A stretch of 64,000 nt of DNA from Anaerosporobacter mobilis DSM 15930. Its GTDB lineage: Bacteria > Bacillota > Clostridia > Lachnospirales > Lachnospiraceae. Location: the NCBI RefSeq assembly GCF_900142955.1, contig NZ_FRCP01000010.1:1-64000 (forward strand), given 5' to 3'. Each line of letters starts with the position of its first letter. The stretch's first letter is position 1. The translations under genes and the position numbers were made by a program. Positions 33,865 to 42,357 of the stretch are shown here, in pieces. The notes under the pieces were generated by a model that saw nothing but the letters and a program-made list of their open reading frames with translations, had not been told where the DNA came from and searched no databases.

Positions 33865-35631
33865 TTACGCATTGGTTTCTAATAAATGATTGTAGAAATC
33901 GTCAATTGCATCTTTATATTCTTTGAATTTGTTTAGTTCATCATTGGCAACATCATATTTAATAGAGATAACTCGTTCAAAGATATTACTTTCTTTTAAT
34001 AATGACATTGGCATATTCATTGCAATTAATTTCTTACATTGGTCGAATAGATACATAATTGTTTCCATCATCTTCAACTGTTTTTCAAGTGGTACATAAG
34101 TATCAGAAGGATGATAAGCATTCTGCTGTACAAATCCAAGACGGATAACTCTTGCAATTTCAAGTACTAGTTTTTGATCATCTGGCAATACATCACTACC
34201 AATCAATTTAACGATTTCATTTAACTGACTTTCTTGTGTTAATAGAGAAATTAACTGATTACGTAAATTAATAAAGTCTGGACCGACATTCTTTGAATAC
34301 CATGGAGTTAAGTCAGATACATATTCACTGTAACTAGTTAACCATTGAATAGCTGGGAAATGTCTTGCATAAGCAAGAGATTTATCAAGTGCCCAGAAAC
34401 ACCGAACGAAACGTTTTGTATTCTGTGTAACAGGTTCAGAGAAGTCACCACCTTGAGGGGAAACAGCACCGATTATTGATACACTGCCTTCTGTACCATT
34501 TAAGTTACTCATGAATCCAGCACGTTCATAGAATGCAGAAAGTCTAGATGCTAAGTAAGCAGGGAAACCTTCTTCAGCTGGCATTTCTTCCAAACGTCCA
34601 GATAACTCACGAAGAGCTTCCGCCCAACGAGAAGTAGAGTCAGCCATGATAGCAACATGGTAACCCATATCACGATAATACTCAGCAAGAGTAATACCTG
34701 TATAGATACTTGCTTCACGGGCAGCAACTGGCATGTTAGAAGTATTAGCGATTAATGTAGTACGATCAAGTAATGGATTACCTGATTTAGGGTCAACTAA
34801 TTTTGAGAAGTCTTCCAAAACTTCTGTCATTTCGTTTCCACGTTCACCACAACCAATATAGACGATAATATCTGCATCAGACCATTTTGCTAATTGATGT
34901 TGTGTCATTGTCTTACCAGTTCCAAATCCACCAGGAATGGCAGCAGTACCGCCTTTAGCAATTGGGAATAAGGTATCAATAATTCTTTGGCCTGTTATTA
35001 ATGGGCGATCTGCAGGATAACGTTTTGCAGTTGGTCTAGGAATTCGAATTGGCCATTTTTGAGTTAGTGTAAGCTCTTGCTCTTCACCATTATCATTAAT
35101 GATAGTAACGATTGGATCATTAATTGTATATTGTCCATCAGGTGCAACTTTAATAACTGTACCATGTACGGAAGGTGGAACCATAGATTTATGAATAATT
35201 GCACGTGTTTCACGTGTTTCTGCAATAATAGTTCCGCCAAAAATCTTATCGCCTTCTGAGACAGTAACGTGTACATCCCATAATTTCTTTGTATCTAGAG
35301 AATCAACATTTACACCTCTTGATATAAATGCGCCTGATTCTTTCGCAATTTCTTTAAGTGGTCTTTCAATACCGTCAAAGATATTTCCAATAATACCAGG
35401 TGCTAAGGTTACGGATATTGCGCTTCCCGTAGCGGTAACTTCTTCCCCTGGTCTAAGTCCTGTTGTTTCTTCGAATACCTGGATGGTAGTGGTGTCTTTG
35501 GTTAAAGAAATAACTTCACCTACCAGTTTTTCTTTTCCAACGAGAACCATTTCAGACATTTTAAATCCTAGATTACCTTTTAAGTAAACAATAGGACCAT
35601 TAATTCCGTATATCTTTCCTGTCGAGTTCAT
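33865..35631 (-). CDS. ntpA: V-type ATPase subunit A (catalytic)
   Basis: The 588-residue catalytic subunit. The P-loop is GGFGTGKTMTQHQ, followed by IVYIGCGERGNEMTEVL and ADSTSRWAEALRELSGRLEEMP. The A-type bulge domain is present (residues about 115-190). ATG 35631 (MNSTGKIYGINGP) is chosen over an upstream in-frame start, with AGGAGG about 11 nt upstream. A near-parS sequence within it (35212-35227) is coincidental. Confidence 0.97.
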   Translation of the reverse strand: MNSTGKIYGINGPIVYLKGNLGFKMSEMVLVGKEKLVGEVISLTKDTTTIQVFEETTGLRPGEEVTATGSAISVTLAPGIIGNIFDGIERPLKEIAKESGAFISRGVNVDSLDTKKLWDVHVTVSEGDKIFGGTIIAETRETRAIIHKSMVPPSVHGTVIKVAPDGQYTINDPIVTIINDNGEEQELTLTQKWPIRIPRPTAKRYPADRPLITGQRIIDTLFPIAKGGTAAIPGGFGTGKTMTQHQLAKWSDADIIVYIGCGERGNEMTEVLEDFSKLVDPKSGNPLLDRTTLIANTSNMPVAAREASIYTGITLAEYYRDMGYHVAIMADSTSRWAEALRELSGRLEEMPAEEGFPAYLASRLSAFYERAGFMSNLNGTEGSVSIIGAVSPQGGDFSEPVTQNTKRFVRCFWALDKSLAYARHFPAIQWLTSYSEYVSDLTPWYSKNVGPDFINLRNQLISLLTQESQLNEIVKLIGSDVLPDDQKLVLEIARVIRLGFVQQNAYHPSDTYVPLEKQLKMMETIMYLFDQCKKLIAMNMPMSLLKESNIFERVISIKYDVANDELNKFKEYKDAIDDFYNHLLETNA

Positions 35632-35733
35632 ATTGGAGCAACCTCCTATTTCCAAAATTAAAATAACTATTTAAGTCATGTGCATGATCGGTATTTAGAA
35701 ACCCTGATAGCAGGGTTTCTAAAGGTTAACCAT

Positions 35734-36303
35734 TTATGACAATTTAAAATTCGATTTTTCTTCTCTTAGCTTAGACATAAATGAATTATCAATTAAAATA
35801 TGTCTTTCTGGAATCACACAACGAATACCACCGAAAAAATCAACGTTGCTTATCATTAATTCTAAATGAGTAGCAGCTTCTAATGCTGATTTTAGGTGAG
35901 AGTCTGTCTGATTAATGTAGACTGTAAGTTCATCACCTTTAGCAAAATCAACAGCTTCATTAATTTTATTAACTAAGAATGTTTGATATTCTGGTGTTTG
36001 CATATAAGCAGATAATCTTTTTTCTACATCATTGAAAAGGATTTCGACTTTTTCCTTTGATTTCTCGCTTAATGCACGTTTAATATTGAGTGATTCGTTG
36101 GATAAATTTCTGTTTTTTTCACGTATTAAATTCTCAGATTCTATACGAAGTTTTTGTTCTGCTTGTTTTATTAGAGATTTTCTTTTCTCTTCATACATTT
36201 CTTTTAAAGTCTGTTCATAAGATTCTAAGATTTTAATACTTTGTGCAGTTGCATCATCAATTGCACAATGATAAAAGTTATCAAGTTTTTCGTCTAATGT
36301 CAT
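35734..36303 (-). CDS. ntpE: V-type ATPase subunit E (peripheral stalk)
   Basis: A 189-residue protein: N-terminal long charged helix (AIDDATAQSIKILESYEQ onward) and a C-terminal globular part with GGIRCVIPERHILIDNS, typical of V/A-ATPase E subunits. I chose ATG 36303 (MTLDEKLDNF), 13 nt after AAAGGAG; ATG 36315 is in frame but almost touches that site. The leader is duplicated ahead of subunit F. Confidence 0.9.
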   Translation of the reverse strand: MTLDEKLDNFYHCAIDDATAQSIKILESYEQTLKEMYEEKRKSLIKQAEQKLRIESENLIREKNRNLSNESLNIKRALSEKSKEKVEILFNDVEKRLSAYMQTPEYQTFLVNKINEAVDFAKGDELTVYINQTDSHLKSALEAATHLELMISNVDFFGGIRCVIPERHILIDNSFMSKLREEKSNFKLS

Positions 36304-36360
36304 AATAACAAACATGCTCCTTTCCAAAGTTTGAAGACTGTGTAGTACAAAACACTGGTT
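36304..36360 (-). repeat. Duplicated leader, copy ahead of subunit E
   Basis: The last 38 nt up to and including the ATG match the leader of subunit F in 33 positions, including the shared CTTTGGAAAGGAGC. A further shared word, TTTGTRCTACACA, lies upstream. This points to a duplicated or conserved translation-initiation/processing element inside the operon. Confidence 0.75.
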
Positions 36361-36361
36361 A

Positions 36362-36670
36362 TTAGAGTTTTAAACCAATTGCTTCATTCACATAGTCAGT
36401 AATAAAGTTTGGTTTTCTTCCTGTACCATGACGGTCTGGAATTTCTACAATTAAAGGTAATCGACGATTTAATTTAACATCATCTATAAGTTCAGGAAAT
36501 TCGCGACTGAATTTTTCTGTTATTAAAATAACGCCTATTGTTTTATCAGCTATTGATTTATCAAGTTGTTCCTTTAGATGTTTTTTTGAATGGATTACAA
36601 CACCATCAACACCTGCAAGTCTCATGCCAGTGTAGGTATCTACGTTGTCGCTAATTAAGTACATACGCAT
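36362..36670 (-). CDS. V-type ATPase subunit F (NtpG-like)
   Basis: A 102-residue subunit of the central stalk. It shows the F pattern: MYLISDNVDTYTGMRLAGV and IGVILITEKFSREFP. ATG 36670 is used; ATG 36664 two codons later is equally possible. In Enterococcus nomenclature this is NtpG. It follows subunit K by about 130 bp and precedes subunit E by 58 bp. Confidence 0.9.
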   Translation of the reverse strand: MRMYLISDNVDTYTGMRLAGVDGVVIHSKKHLKEQLDKSIADKTIGVILITEKFSREFPELIDDVKLNRRLPLIVEIPDRHGTGRKPNFITDYVNEAIGLKL

Positions 36671-36735
36671 ATTAACAATCGTGCTCCTTTCCAAAGTCTG
36701 GAGACTATGTGTGTAGCACAAATCTCCGTATTAAA
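36671..36735 (-). repeat. Duplicated leader, copy ahead of subunit F
   Basis: Homologous to the leader ahead of subunit E (see 36304-36360). It differs mainly by a 4-nt CATA insertion after CTACACA and contains AGTCTCCAGACT, a small palindrome just before TTTGGAAAGGAG. Confidence 0.72.
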
Positions 36736-36801
36736 AAACAAAGTCTTTTAATACTAATGTTCAGTCAACCTAGTCATAGGCCAATTATAGTTTACTATTC
36801 A

Positions 36802-37224
36802 TTATGGTAACATTGTGAAAGAAAGAACTAGTCCATATAAAGCAATACCTTCTGCTAAGGCTACGAAGATTAATGCTTTACCCATGATACTTGAATCTTC
36901 ACTCATAGCTCCAAGAGCTGCACTAGCAGCAGATGCTACTGCAATACCACCACCGATACATGAAAGACCGGTTGAAAGAGCAGCAGCAATATATCTCCAG
37001 CCATCGCCAGATGAAGCAGCTACAGCTTCTGTTGCAGCTGATGCATTACCAGAGAACATAAGGATGTTAGCGAAAACTAAAGTACCAAAGAAGAAGAATG
37101 CGTTAAAACCAAGTGCAGCTTTAAATCCACCTTTCTTCTTTTTGCTTAATAAGAATGCTCCAAAAGGGATAAAAATACTTAAAATTAATGCAGCTACAAA
37201 TATATATCTTGTTAATAAATTCAT
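36802..37224 (-). CDS. ntpK: V-type ATPase subunit K (membrane rotor, proteolipid)
   Basis: A 140-residue rotor protein with four predicted transmembrane helices. The C-terminal hairpin carries the ion-binding glutamate in ALAEGIALYGLVLSF (about residue 124) and the glycine-rich helix GLSCIGGGIAVASAAS. The N-terminal hairpin (RYIFVAALILSIFIPFGAFL and NAFFFFGTLVFANILMF) has no acidic residue. That gives one ion site per four helices, as in V-type pumps. Whether it carries H+ or Na+ is not clear. AGGAGGAATC precedes the ATG. Confidence 0.93.
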   Translation of the reverse strand: MNLLTRYIFVAALILSIFIPFGAFLLSKKKKGGFKAALGFNAFFFFGTLVFANILMFSGNASAATEAVAASSGDGWRYIAAALSTGLSCIGGGIAVASAASAALGAMSEDSSIMGKALIFVALAEGIALYGLVLSFTMLP

Positions 37225-37251
37225 AATGATTCCTCCTAAATATAAATAGTA

Positions 37252-39168
37252 TTAATTATTTTTAAATGGTTTAAATTCTTTACCTGTTCCACGATAGAAA
37301 CGACTAAACATTTCGTAATATTCAAGACGAAGTACCTGAATACCAACGATTAGTCCCTCCATGCCTGCAACAATAATGTTTCCTATAATCATAACTGGTA
37401 TATTACCAATACCCTGTTCAGCACCTGCAAACATAAGTACAACACCCATCATAGCTGCATGACTTAGAGCAAATGCGCCGACACGTAGAAATGATATTGT
37501 ATTACTTGCGTAACTTAAAAGTACCTCAAAAATCTCGAAGACAGAAGTTAGTACAAACATTCCCTTTCCATCAGGGAATAACTCGGCTTTTTTCTCCAAT
37601 TTTCTCTCAAGAGGTTCTTTAAAGAACATTAATAGTAGTGGTACACCAAACATGATAGTTAAAACAATAGATCCCGGCAATGCATGACCTGTAAATATGA
37701 GAGCAACGCAAGCAATGATTCCTCCATAAAAAACAAGTCCAGCTACACCATTGGTATCAAAAAACAATCTTGCATAATCATGAGCCTTAATTGCATTAAT
37801 AATATTCAGTAACATTGCAAAGATAATTAAGAATGCACCAAATACAATAGCAGTAATTAAAACGGACATTATATTATCCATTGGTTTCATCCACATATGT
37901 GGAATTAAATCTTCATAACCAAATACACTTCCATACATGAAACCAAATATGGTAGAGAAGATACCTGCAAGTGAAACAATAGCACCAAGATTCATCTTCT
38001 TAAACTTATAGAACAATGCGCCGCCAACTACTAAACAAAGACCTTGGCCTACATCACCAAACATAATACCGAATATAAGTGAGTAGGTAATGGCTACAAA
38101 CAAGGTAGGGTCAATTTCATTATAGGCGGGAACCCCATACATATGAATAAACATTTCAAATGGTTTAAAAATCTTTGGATTCTTAAGCTTAGTAGGTGGT
38201 TTCGTGCCAATGTCTTGTTGCACATCTTCCGATATACAATACACGTCAGGATCACTTTCAATTTCTTTTAGAAAAGCATCCGCTTGCGATAGAGTCATCC
38301 AACCACAAACAATATAAAATACTAAGTCATCGTTATTCTTACCAATGCTTCGATCTTTCGTACAAGCAGAAACTTTTCTAATGTCATGATTCTTAGTAAG
38401 TGTTAGCAATGTAGTATGTGCCAACAAAAGTTCAGGTCCTACGGAGTCGATTTTCTTCTTGATTTTAATGGAGATTTCTTTTATTTGCTTGGTGATCTCT
38501 TCTATTTTTTGTAAAATAGCATCGTGCGCTTCTTCTGGTGTTCCATCGTATTCATTCGGAATAAATATTCTTTCAAAATGTAAAGAAGAGTAGATGGCAT
38601 CTATCTTTACACTGGATGTTGCAGGTACAAAGTAGATTCCCCATACATAATCTTCGTCACTATCACATTCATAAAAAACGGTATTCAAATTCTCATAAAC
38701 ATATTTTGAAAATTTATTATAAAATTCATGAGAAATACGTCCGAAACGAAATTTAATAAATTTAAACTCCATAATTTTATTAATTTCATAATTAAGCATT
38801 TTAAAAGGCTCAATTGTATGAAGAAGTTCTTTATAATGTGTCTTTGTATCTTTTAACTGTTTCTTTTGTAAATTAAGATCTTCTAACATTAAATAAGCAT
38901 CAGTGATTACATCTGCAGCCTCGGATGGCGTCATAGGTTTATGCGAAGCAGTGCAATCTTTATCTATTTTTTTTACAAGTTCTTCAGATTTTGACATTAA
39001 GTCGCGATACGGGTTCATCTCAACAAAAGGTTTTAAATCACGAACAGTACTTAGTTCGGATAATGCATTCTCCAGATGCATTTCATATCTCGATAAATAC
39101 GTATTTGCTACACGATCGATATCACTCTTAGGACCTGTAATACTTAAAAATTTCATCTTTTCAATCAC
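37252..39168 (-). CDS. ntpI: V-type ATPase subunit I (membrane stator)
   Basis: A 638-residue subunit a/I: soluble N-terminal half (about residues 1-340) and a C-terminal half with seven or eight transmembrane helices (ITYSLIFGIMFGDVGQGL, SLAGIFSTIFGFMYGSVFGYE, etc.). The essential arginine helix region is FLRVGAFALSHAAMMG. The start is GTG 39168 after GGAGGTG; ATG 39156 is in frame. Between subunits C and K. Confidence 0.95.
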   Translation of the reverse strand: MIEKMKFLSITGPKSDIDRVANTYLSRYEMHLENALSELSTVRDLKPFVEMNPYRDLMSKSEELVKKIDKDCTASHKPMTPSEAADVITDAYLMLEDLNLQKKQLKDTKTHYKELLHTIEPFKMLNYEINKIMEFKFIKFRFGRISHEFYNKFSKYVYENLNTVFYECDSDEDYVWGIYFVPATSSVKIDAIYSSLHFERIFIPNEYDGTPEEAHDAILQKIEEITKQIKEISIKIKKKIDSVGPELLLAHTTLLTLTKNHDIRKVSACTKDRSIGKNNDDLVFYIVCGWMTLSQADAFLKEIESDPDVYCISEDVQQDIGTKPPTKLKNPKIFKPFEMFIHMYGVPAYNEIDPTLFVAITYSLIFGIMFGDVGQGLCLVVGGALFYKFKKMNLGAIVSLAGIFSTIFGFMYGSVFGYEDLIPHMWMKPMDNIMSVLITAIVFGAFLIIFAMLLNIINAIKAHDYARLFFDTNGVAGLVFYGGIIACVALIFTGHALPGSIVLTIMFGVPLLLMFFKEPLERKLEKKAELFPDGKGMFVLTSVFEIFEVLLSYASNTISFLRVGAFALSHAAMMGVVLMFAGAEQGIGNIPVMIIGNIIVAGMEGLIVGIQVLRLEYYEMFSRFYRGTGKEFKPFKNN

Positions 39169-39187
39169 CGTCTACACCTCCAATCCT

Positions 39188-40222
39188 TTATTGTATATAA
39201 CTAAGTGTTTCATTCGGTTGTAACTTATAACGAATACACTCTAAAACAGTAGTAAGTTTATCTATTTCTAATTCTTTAAAATAAAGATATTGCTGCACAG
39301 GCGCCATAGAATGTGGATACTTCTGTTTATTTGATTTGTAAATCTTGGATAGTAAGGTTCGATACAGGTTTTCAAAGGATGTTATTTCTGTAATTCCATA
39401 TGCTTTTACATAATAACTTGTATTTACTAACGTAACTAACTCTTCTATAGAATTAGTTTCAATTAGGGCGGTGATTTCTTTTTTCTTAAGTTTATATGAT
39501 ATTGGTATTATATAAGAATAAATCTTGGCTGAGTCAATATCATAATATTTTTTGGAACGATAGATCCATAAGATATTAAGTAAATCTGCTTGTTTCCCTA
39601 GTATTTCTGTATAAGCTTTGTTACTATCACCTTTTAGATACTTATCTTTTAATTTCCAAACTTTTTTAAAGTAATAAATATCTAATTGCATCTCATAATC
39701 GAATAATGTTGGATTATTCGTATTCTGAATGGCCTTCAAAATAGGGTAGTACTCCGTGTCTTTTAAAAGATTAATAAATTCGTCTACCGACCTAGCAGAG
39801 GTTAACTGTTCTAGATTGATTTTTAGACGTTTATTAAAGAGTACATCGAAATTTGAACCTTTGTATTCGTATTCGTCATTAAAGACATGTTGCAGACAAT
39901 ATTTAATAATAGTTGTTTCAAAGCGAAAGGATAAGAATATAAGAGCTTTTCTTTGCTCACTATTACAAAAACGATAGATTCTTGAATAACTGTCAAACAA
40001 GGAATTCACTATTAATTCTTCAACTTGACCTCTATGTAGAGATCCTTCTTCAAATCCAGAGAATAAAGGCTCATAGGCTGGATTTGACTTTAAGAAATTA
40101 ATAAACTCCGATACAGTCTCTAAATTAGAGATTTTTACATAATCATCATTTTTGAATAAATTACTTTCCATTGCCTTTACTTTGGCAGTGATTCCACTGT
40201 AAGATAGTAAGTTATTTGCCAT
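39188..40222 (-). CDS. ntpC: V-type ATPase subunit C
   Basis: A 344-residue all-helical subunit (V/A-ATPase C/AC39 type) linking the central stalk to the rotor ring. It has the repeated helical modules with LLSYSGITAKVKAMES at the N-terminus and YLYFKELEIDKLTTVLECI at the C-terminus. ATG 40222 starts 4 nt after the stop of the upstream subunit. Confidence 0.92.
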   Translation of the reverse strand: MANNLLSYSGITAKVKAMESNLFKNDDYVKISNLETVSEFINFLKSNPAYEPLFSGFEEGSLHRGQVEELIVNSLFDSYSRIYRFCNSEQRKALIFLSFRFETTIIKYCLQHVFNDEYEYKGSNFDVLFNKRLKINLEQLTSARSVDEFINLLKDTEYYPILKAIQNTNNPTLFDYEMQLDIYYFKKVWKLKDKYLKGDSNKAYTEILGKQADLLNILWIYRSKKYYDIDSAKIYSYIIPISYKLKKKEITALIETNSIEELVTLVNTSYYVKAYGITEITSFENLYRTLLSKIYKSNKQKYPHSMAPVQQYLYFKELEIDKLTTVLECIRYKLQPNETLSYIQ

Positions 40223-40226
40223 TTGA

Positions 40227-40538
40227 TCACGCCCCAATTATGTTCTGAAAAACATGTTCTAATAAAGCATCATGATTCATGGTAAAAGTGGTTTCGAGTT
40301 GTTCTATTTGCTTTGCACAATCATCAATGAGGGCTTTTCTTTCTAATTCAAGTTCTTTGTCTGCTTGATTTTGCAAGAATTGAATTTTTTTGTTGGTTTC
40401 GTCCGTTAAAGAACTCTCAAATAAAGATAGTTCATGGTCAATTTCTCTACGCTTTGCGTTTTTTTGTTCGTCCGTTCGAGAAATAATACGATTTGCCTTT
40501 TCTTCTATATCATACAAAAGGTTAATTACTTTCTCCAT
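40227..40538 (-). CDS. V-type ATPase peripheral stalk subunit (H/NtpF-like)
   Basis: A 103-residue, almost entirely coiled-coil protein, first in the operon. The position and pattern (EEKANRIISRTDEQKNAKRR then long Glu/Lys helix) fit the EG-type stalk partner of subunit E. Assignment rests mainly on context. AGGAGGAATC precedes ATG 40538. Confidence 0.85.
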   Translation of the reverse strand: MEKVINLLYDIEEKANRIISRTDEQKNAKRREIDHELSLFESSLTDETNKKIQFLQNQADKELELERKALIDDCAKQIEQLETTFTMNHDALLEHVFQNIIGA

Positions 40539-40595
40539 ATGATTCCTCCTGTTCCATATTATTTGTAGCTTTAGGTTATTAACTAATAAAAATTA

Positions 40596-40646
40596 TTAAA
40601 TAACTAATGAGCTAAAGAGTAATAGAATACAAATACACCTTAACAT
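40596..40646 (-). CDS. Possible 16-residue upstream ORF of the V-ATPase operon
   Basis: On the minus strand AAAAGGAG lies 4 nt before an ATG (40646) that opens a short hydrophobic frame MLRCICILLLFSSLVI and stop, ending 57 nt before the first V-ATPase gene. The ribosome binding site is better spaced than chance would suggest, but a peptide this short cannot be proven. Confidence 0.35.
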   Translation of the reverse strand: MLRCICILLLFSSLVI

Positions 40647-40921
40647 AATACTCCTTTTAAAAAAAAATTCTATAGTAAAAAGAGAGAAAAATCATTAAAA
40701 AAGCAGTATAAATTGTTTATTATTATGCAAAAAGCAACAGATTATGCTTTATAAAAATCGACTTTTACAGGAAATTAAATATGTTAACAGATATAGGTGT
40801 TTGCGTTAGTTTTCCGCTAAGAAATAAAGCAGTTTCTTTACAAAAAAAACAAAAATTAATATTTTATTCCATGAGTTTATAAATAAACAAAAAAATGTAT
40901 AAATATTATATTTTAAAATGT

Positions 40922-40950
40922 TTGACTAATGATTGATTAAAATTTATAAT
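40922..40950 (+). promoter_or_regulatory. trmB promoter
   Basis: TTGACT (40922-40927) and TATAAT (40945-40950), 17 bp apart. The rest of the 40647-40921 gap is AT-rich and must also hold the V-ATPase promoter, which I could not assign. Confidence 0.8.
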
Positions 40951-41041
40951 TTAAATAGCTATTAGGGGTAATAGATTAATAAATAATTGTAATATTATAT
41001 AGTAGAAAGATTACAGTTATTATCAATACGGAGGAATATAC

Positions 41042-41677
41042 ATGAGATTAAGAAATGTGAAAGGTGCAAGAGAGAATATTGCTGCCAGTCAATTTGTTAT
41101 TCATAATCCAGAAGAATATAAAGGTAAGTGGAGAGAGTTATTTCAAAACAATAATCCAATTCATATAGAAATCGGAATGGGTAAGGGAAAATTCATTCAG
41201 ACTTTAGCAAGTAACAATCCTAATATTAATTATATTGGCATTGAGAAGTTTTCAAGTGTTCTTATACGAGCAATTGAAAAACGTAATGAATTAGATATTG
41301 AGAACTTATATTTTATAAGAATGGATGCAGAAGAAATTGTTAATATCTTTGAAGAAGGTGAAGTAAATCAGATCTATCTTAATTTCTCAGATCCATGGCC
41401 GAAAGATCGCCATGCAAAGAGAAGATTAACTTCAAAAGAATTCTTTGGAAGGTATAATAAAATTCTCAAAGAAGATGGAGTAGTAATTTTTAAAACTGAT
41501 AATCGTGAGTTATTTGATTTTTCAGTAGAAGAGATACCACAAGCCAACTGGAAACTAAAAGAAGTAACATATGATCTTCATAATAGTGAGTTTGTACAGG
41601 GTAATGTTATGACTGAGTATGAAGAAAGATTTGTTACGGAAGGAAAAGCAATTAATCGGTTGGTTGCATATCGTTAG
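41042..41677 (+). CDS. trmB: tRNA (guanine-46-N7)-methyltransferase
   Basis: A 211-residue SAM enzyme. The motifs are IHIEIGMGKGKFI (SAM site), NFSDPWPKDRHAKRRLT (catalytic/binding) and the C-terminal TEYEERF. ATG 41042 follows GGAGGAATATAC. The gene is alone behind its own promoter. Confidence 0.97.
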   Translation: MRLRNVKGARENIAASQFVIHNPEEYKGKWRELFQNNNPIHIEIGMGKGKFIQTLASNNPNINYIGIEKFSSVLIRAIEKRNELDIENLYFIRMDAEEIVNIFEEGEVNQIYLNFSDPWPKDRHAKRRLTSKEFFGRYNKILKEDGVVIFKTDNRELFDFSVEEIPQANWKLKEVTYDLHNSEFVQGNVMTEYEERFVTEGKAINRLVAYR

Positions 41678-41787
41678 TAAGTATAGCGATGTTTGAGTTA
41701 TTAAAAACTAAGAACTTTCATAATATACATGTGTGAAACTTGATTTACTGCATATAATAGAAATGTATTATATTGTTTTGAAAGGGT

Positions 41788-41940
41788 ATGGTTTTATATA
41801 TGGGGAAATCAATTAAGTCAAGTATTGCACGCTCATTAAGTGGAAATATGTCACTTAATAGGAAGTCTTTAAACATGAAACGTTCTTGGGAAGATGTAGA
41901 AAAGATATTGCAATCAGTAGGAACAAAAAAGAAAAAATAA
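41788..41940 (+). CDS. Small basic protein, unrecognised
   Basis: A 50-residue frame (MVLYMGKSIKSSIARSLSG, then a segment ending SWEDVEKILQSVGTKKKK). GAAAGGG lies ahead of ATG 41788; ATG 41800 (MGKSIKSS) has the better spacing. It ends 17 nt before thioredoxin and is likely in the same transcript. Composition (no low-complexity AT runs, sensible codon use) suggests a real gene. No family recognised. Confidence 0.5.
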   Translation: MVLYMGKSIKSSIARSLSGNMSLNRKSLNMKRSWEDVEKILQSVGTKKKK

Positions 41941-41957
41941 CATTGGAGGAAAATAAA

Positions 41958-42275
41958 ATGGCATTTATATTTACAGATGAAAATTTTGAACAAGAGGCAT
42001 TAAAAAGTGAGCAATTAGTAGTGGTTGATTTTTATGCAGACTGGTGTGGACCATGTAAGATGATGGCGCCAGTTGTTGAAGAACTAGCTGAGGGTTATAA
42101 TGGCCAAGTAAAGATTGGTAAATTAAACGTTGATAACTCTCCAGCAACAGCAGCAAATTATAAAGTTATGACAATTCCTACAATTGTATTTATTAAGAAT
42201 GGCAATGTAGTAGAGAGTATTGTTGGTGTAGTTTCAAAGGCACAATTAGAAGAGAAAATTAAAACTAATATGTAA
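41958..42275 (+). CDS. trxA: Thioredoxin
   Basis: A 105-residue disulfide reductase with the active site ADWCGPCKMMAP and the cis-proline loop MTIPTIVF. ATG 41958 is preceded by TTGGAGGAAAAT. The frame is open further upstream, but this is only the overlap with the small gene before it. Confidence 0.97.
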   Translation: MAFIFTDENFEQEALKSEQLVVVDFYADWCGPCKMMAPVVEELAEGYNGQVKIGKLNVDNSPATAANYKVMTIPTIVFIKNGNVVESIVGVVSKAQLEEKIKTNM

Positions 42276-42282
42276 CAGAATT

Positions 42283-42332
42283 AAAAGAGTGTGTCATGGG
42301 CATAGTAACTAAGCTTATGGCACACTCTTTTT
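42283..42332 (+). terminator. Terminator after trxA
   Basis: AAAAGAGTGTGTCAT and ATGGCACACTCTTTTT form a strong hairpin (one G-U) around a 19-nt loop. It also works for the convergent permease gene. Confidence 0.9.
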
Positions 42333-42357
42333 AGCGTTTGATATTATTTAGTAATGT

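Noticed and set aside
35212..35227. TGTTTCACGTGTTTCT inside ntpA looks like a third parS site
   Set aside because: Only the left half and core match; the right arm differs in four of five bases, and the sequence is explained by the coding frame (ETRETR region).
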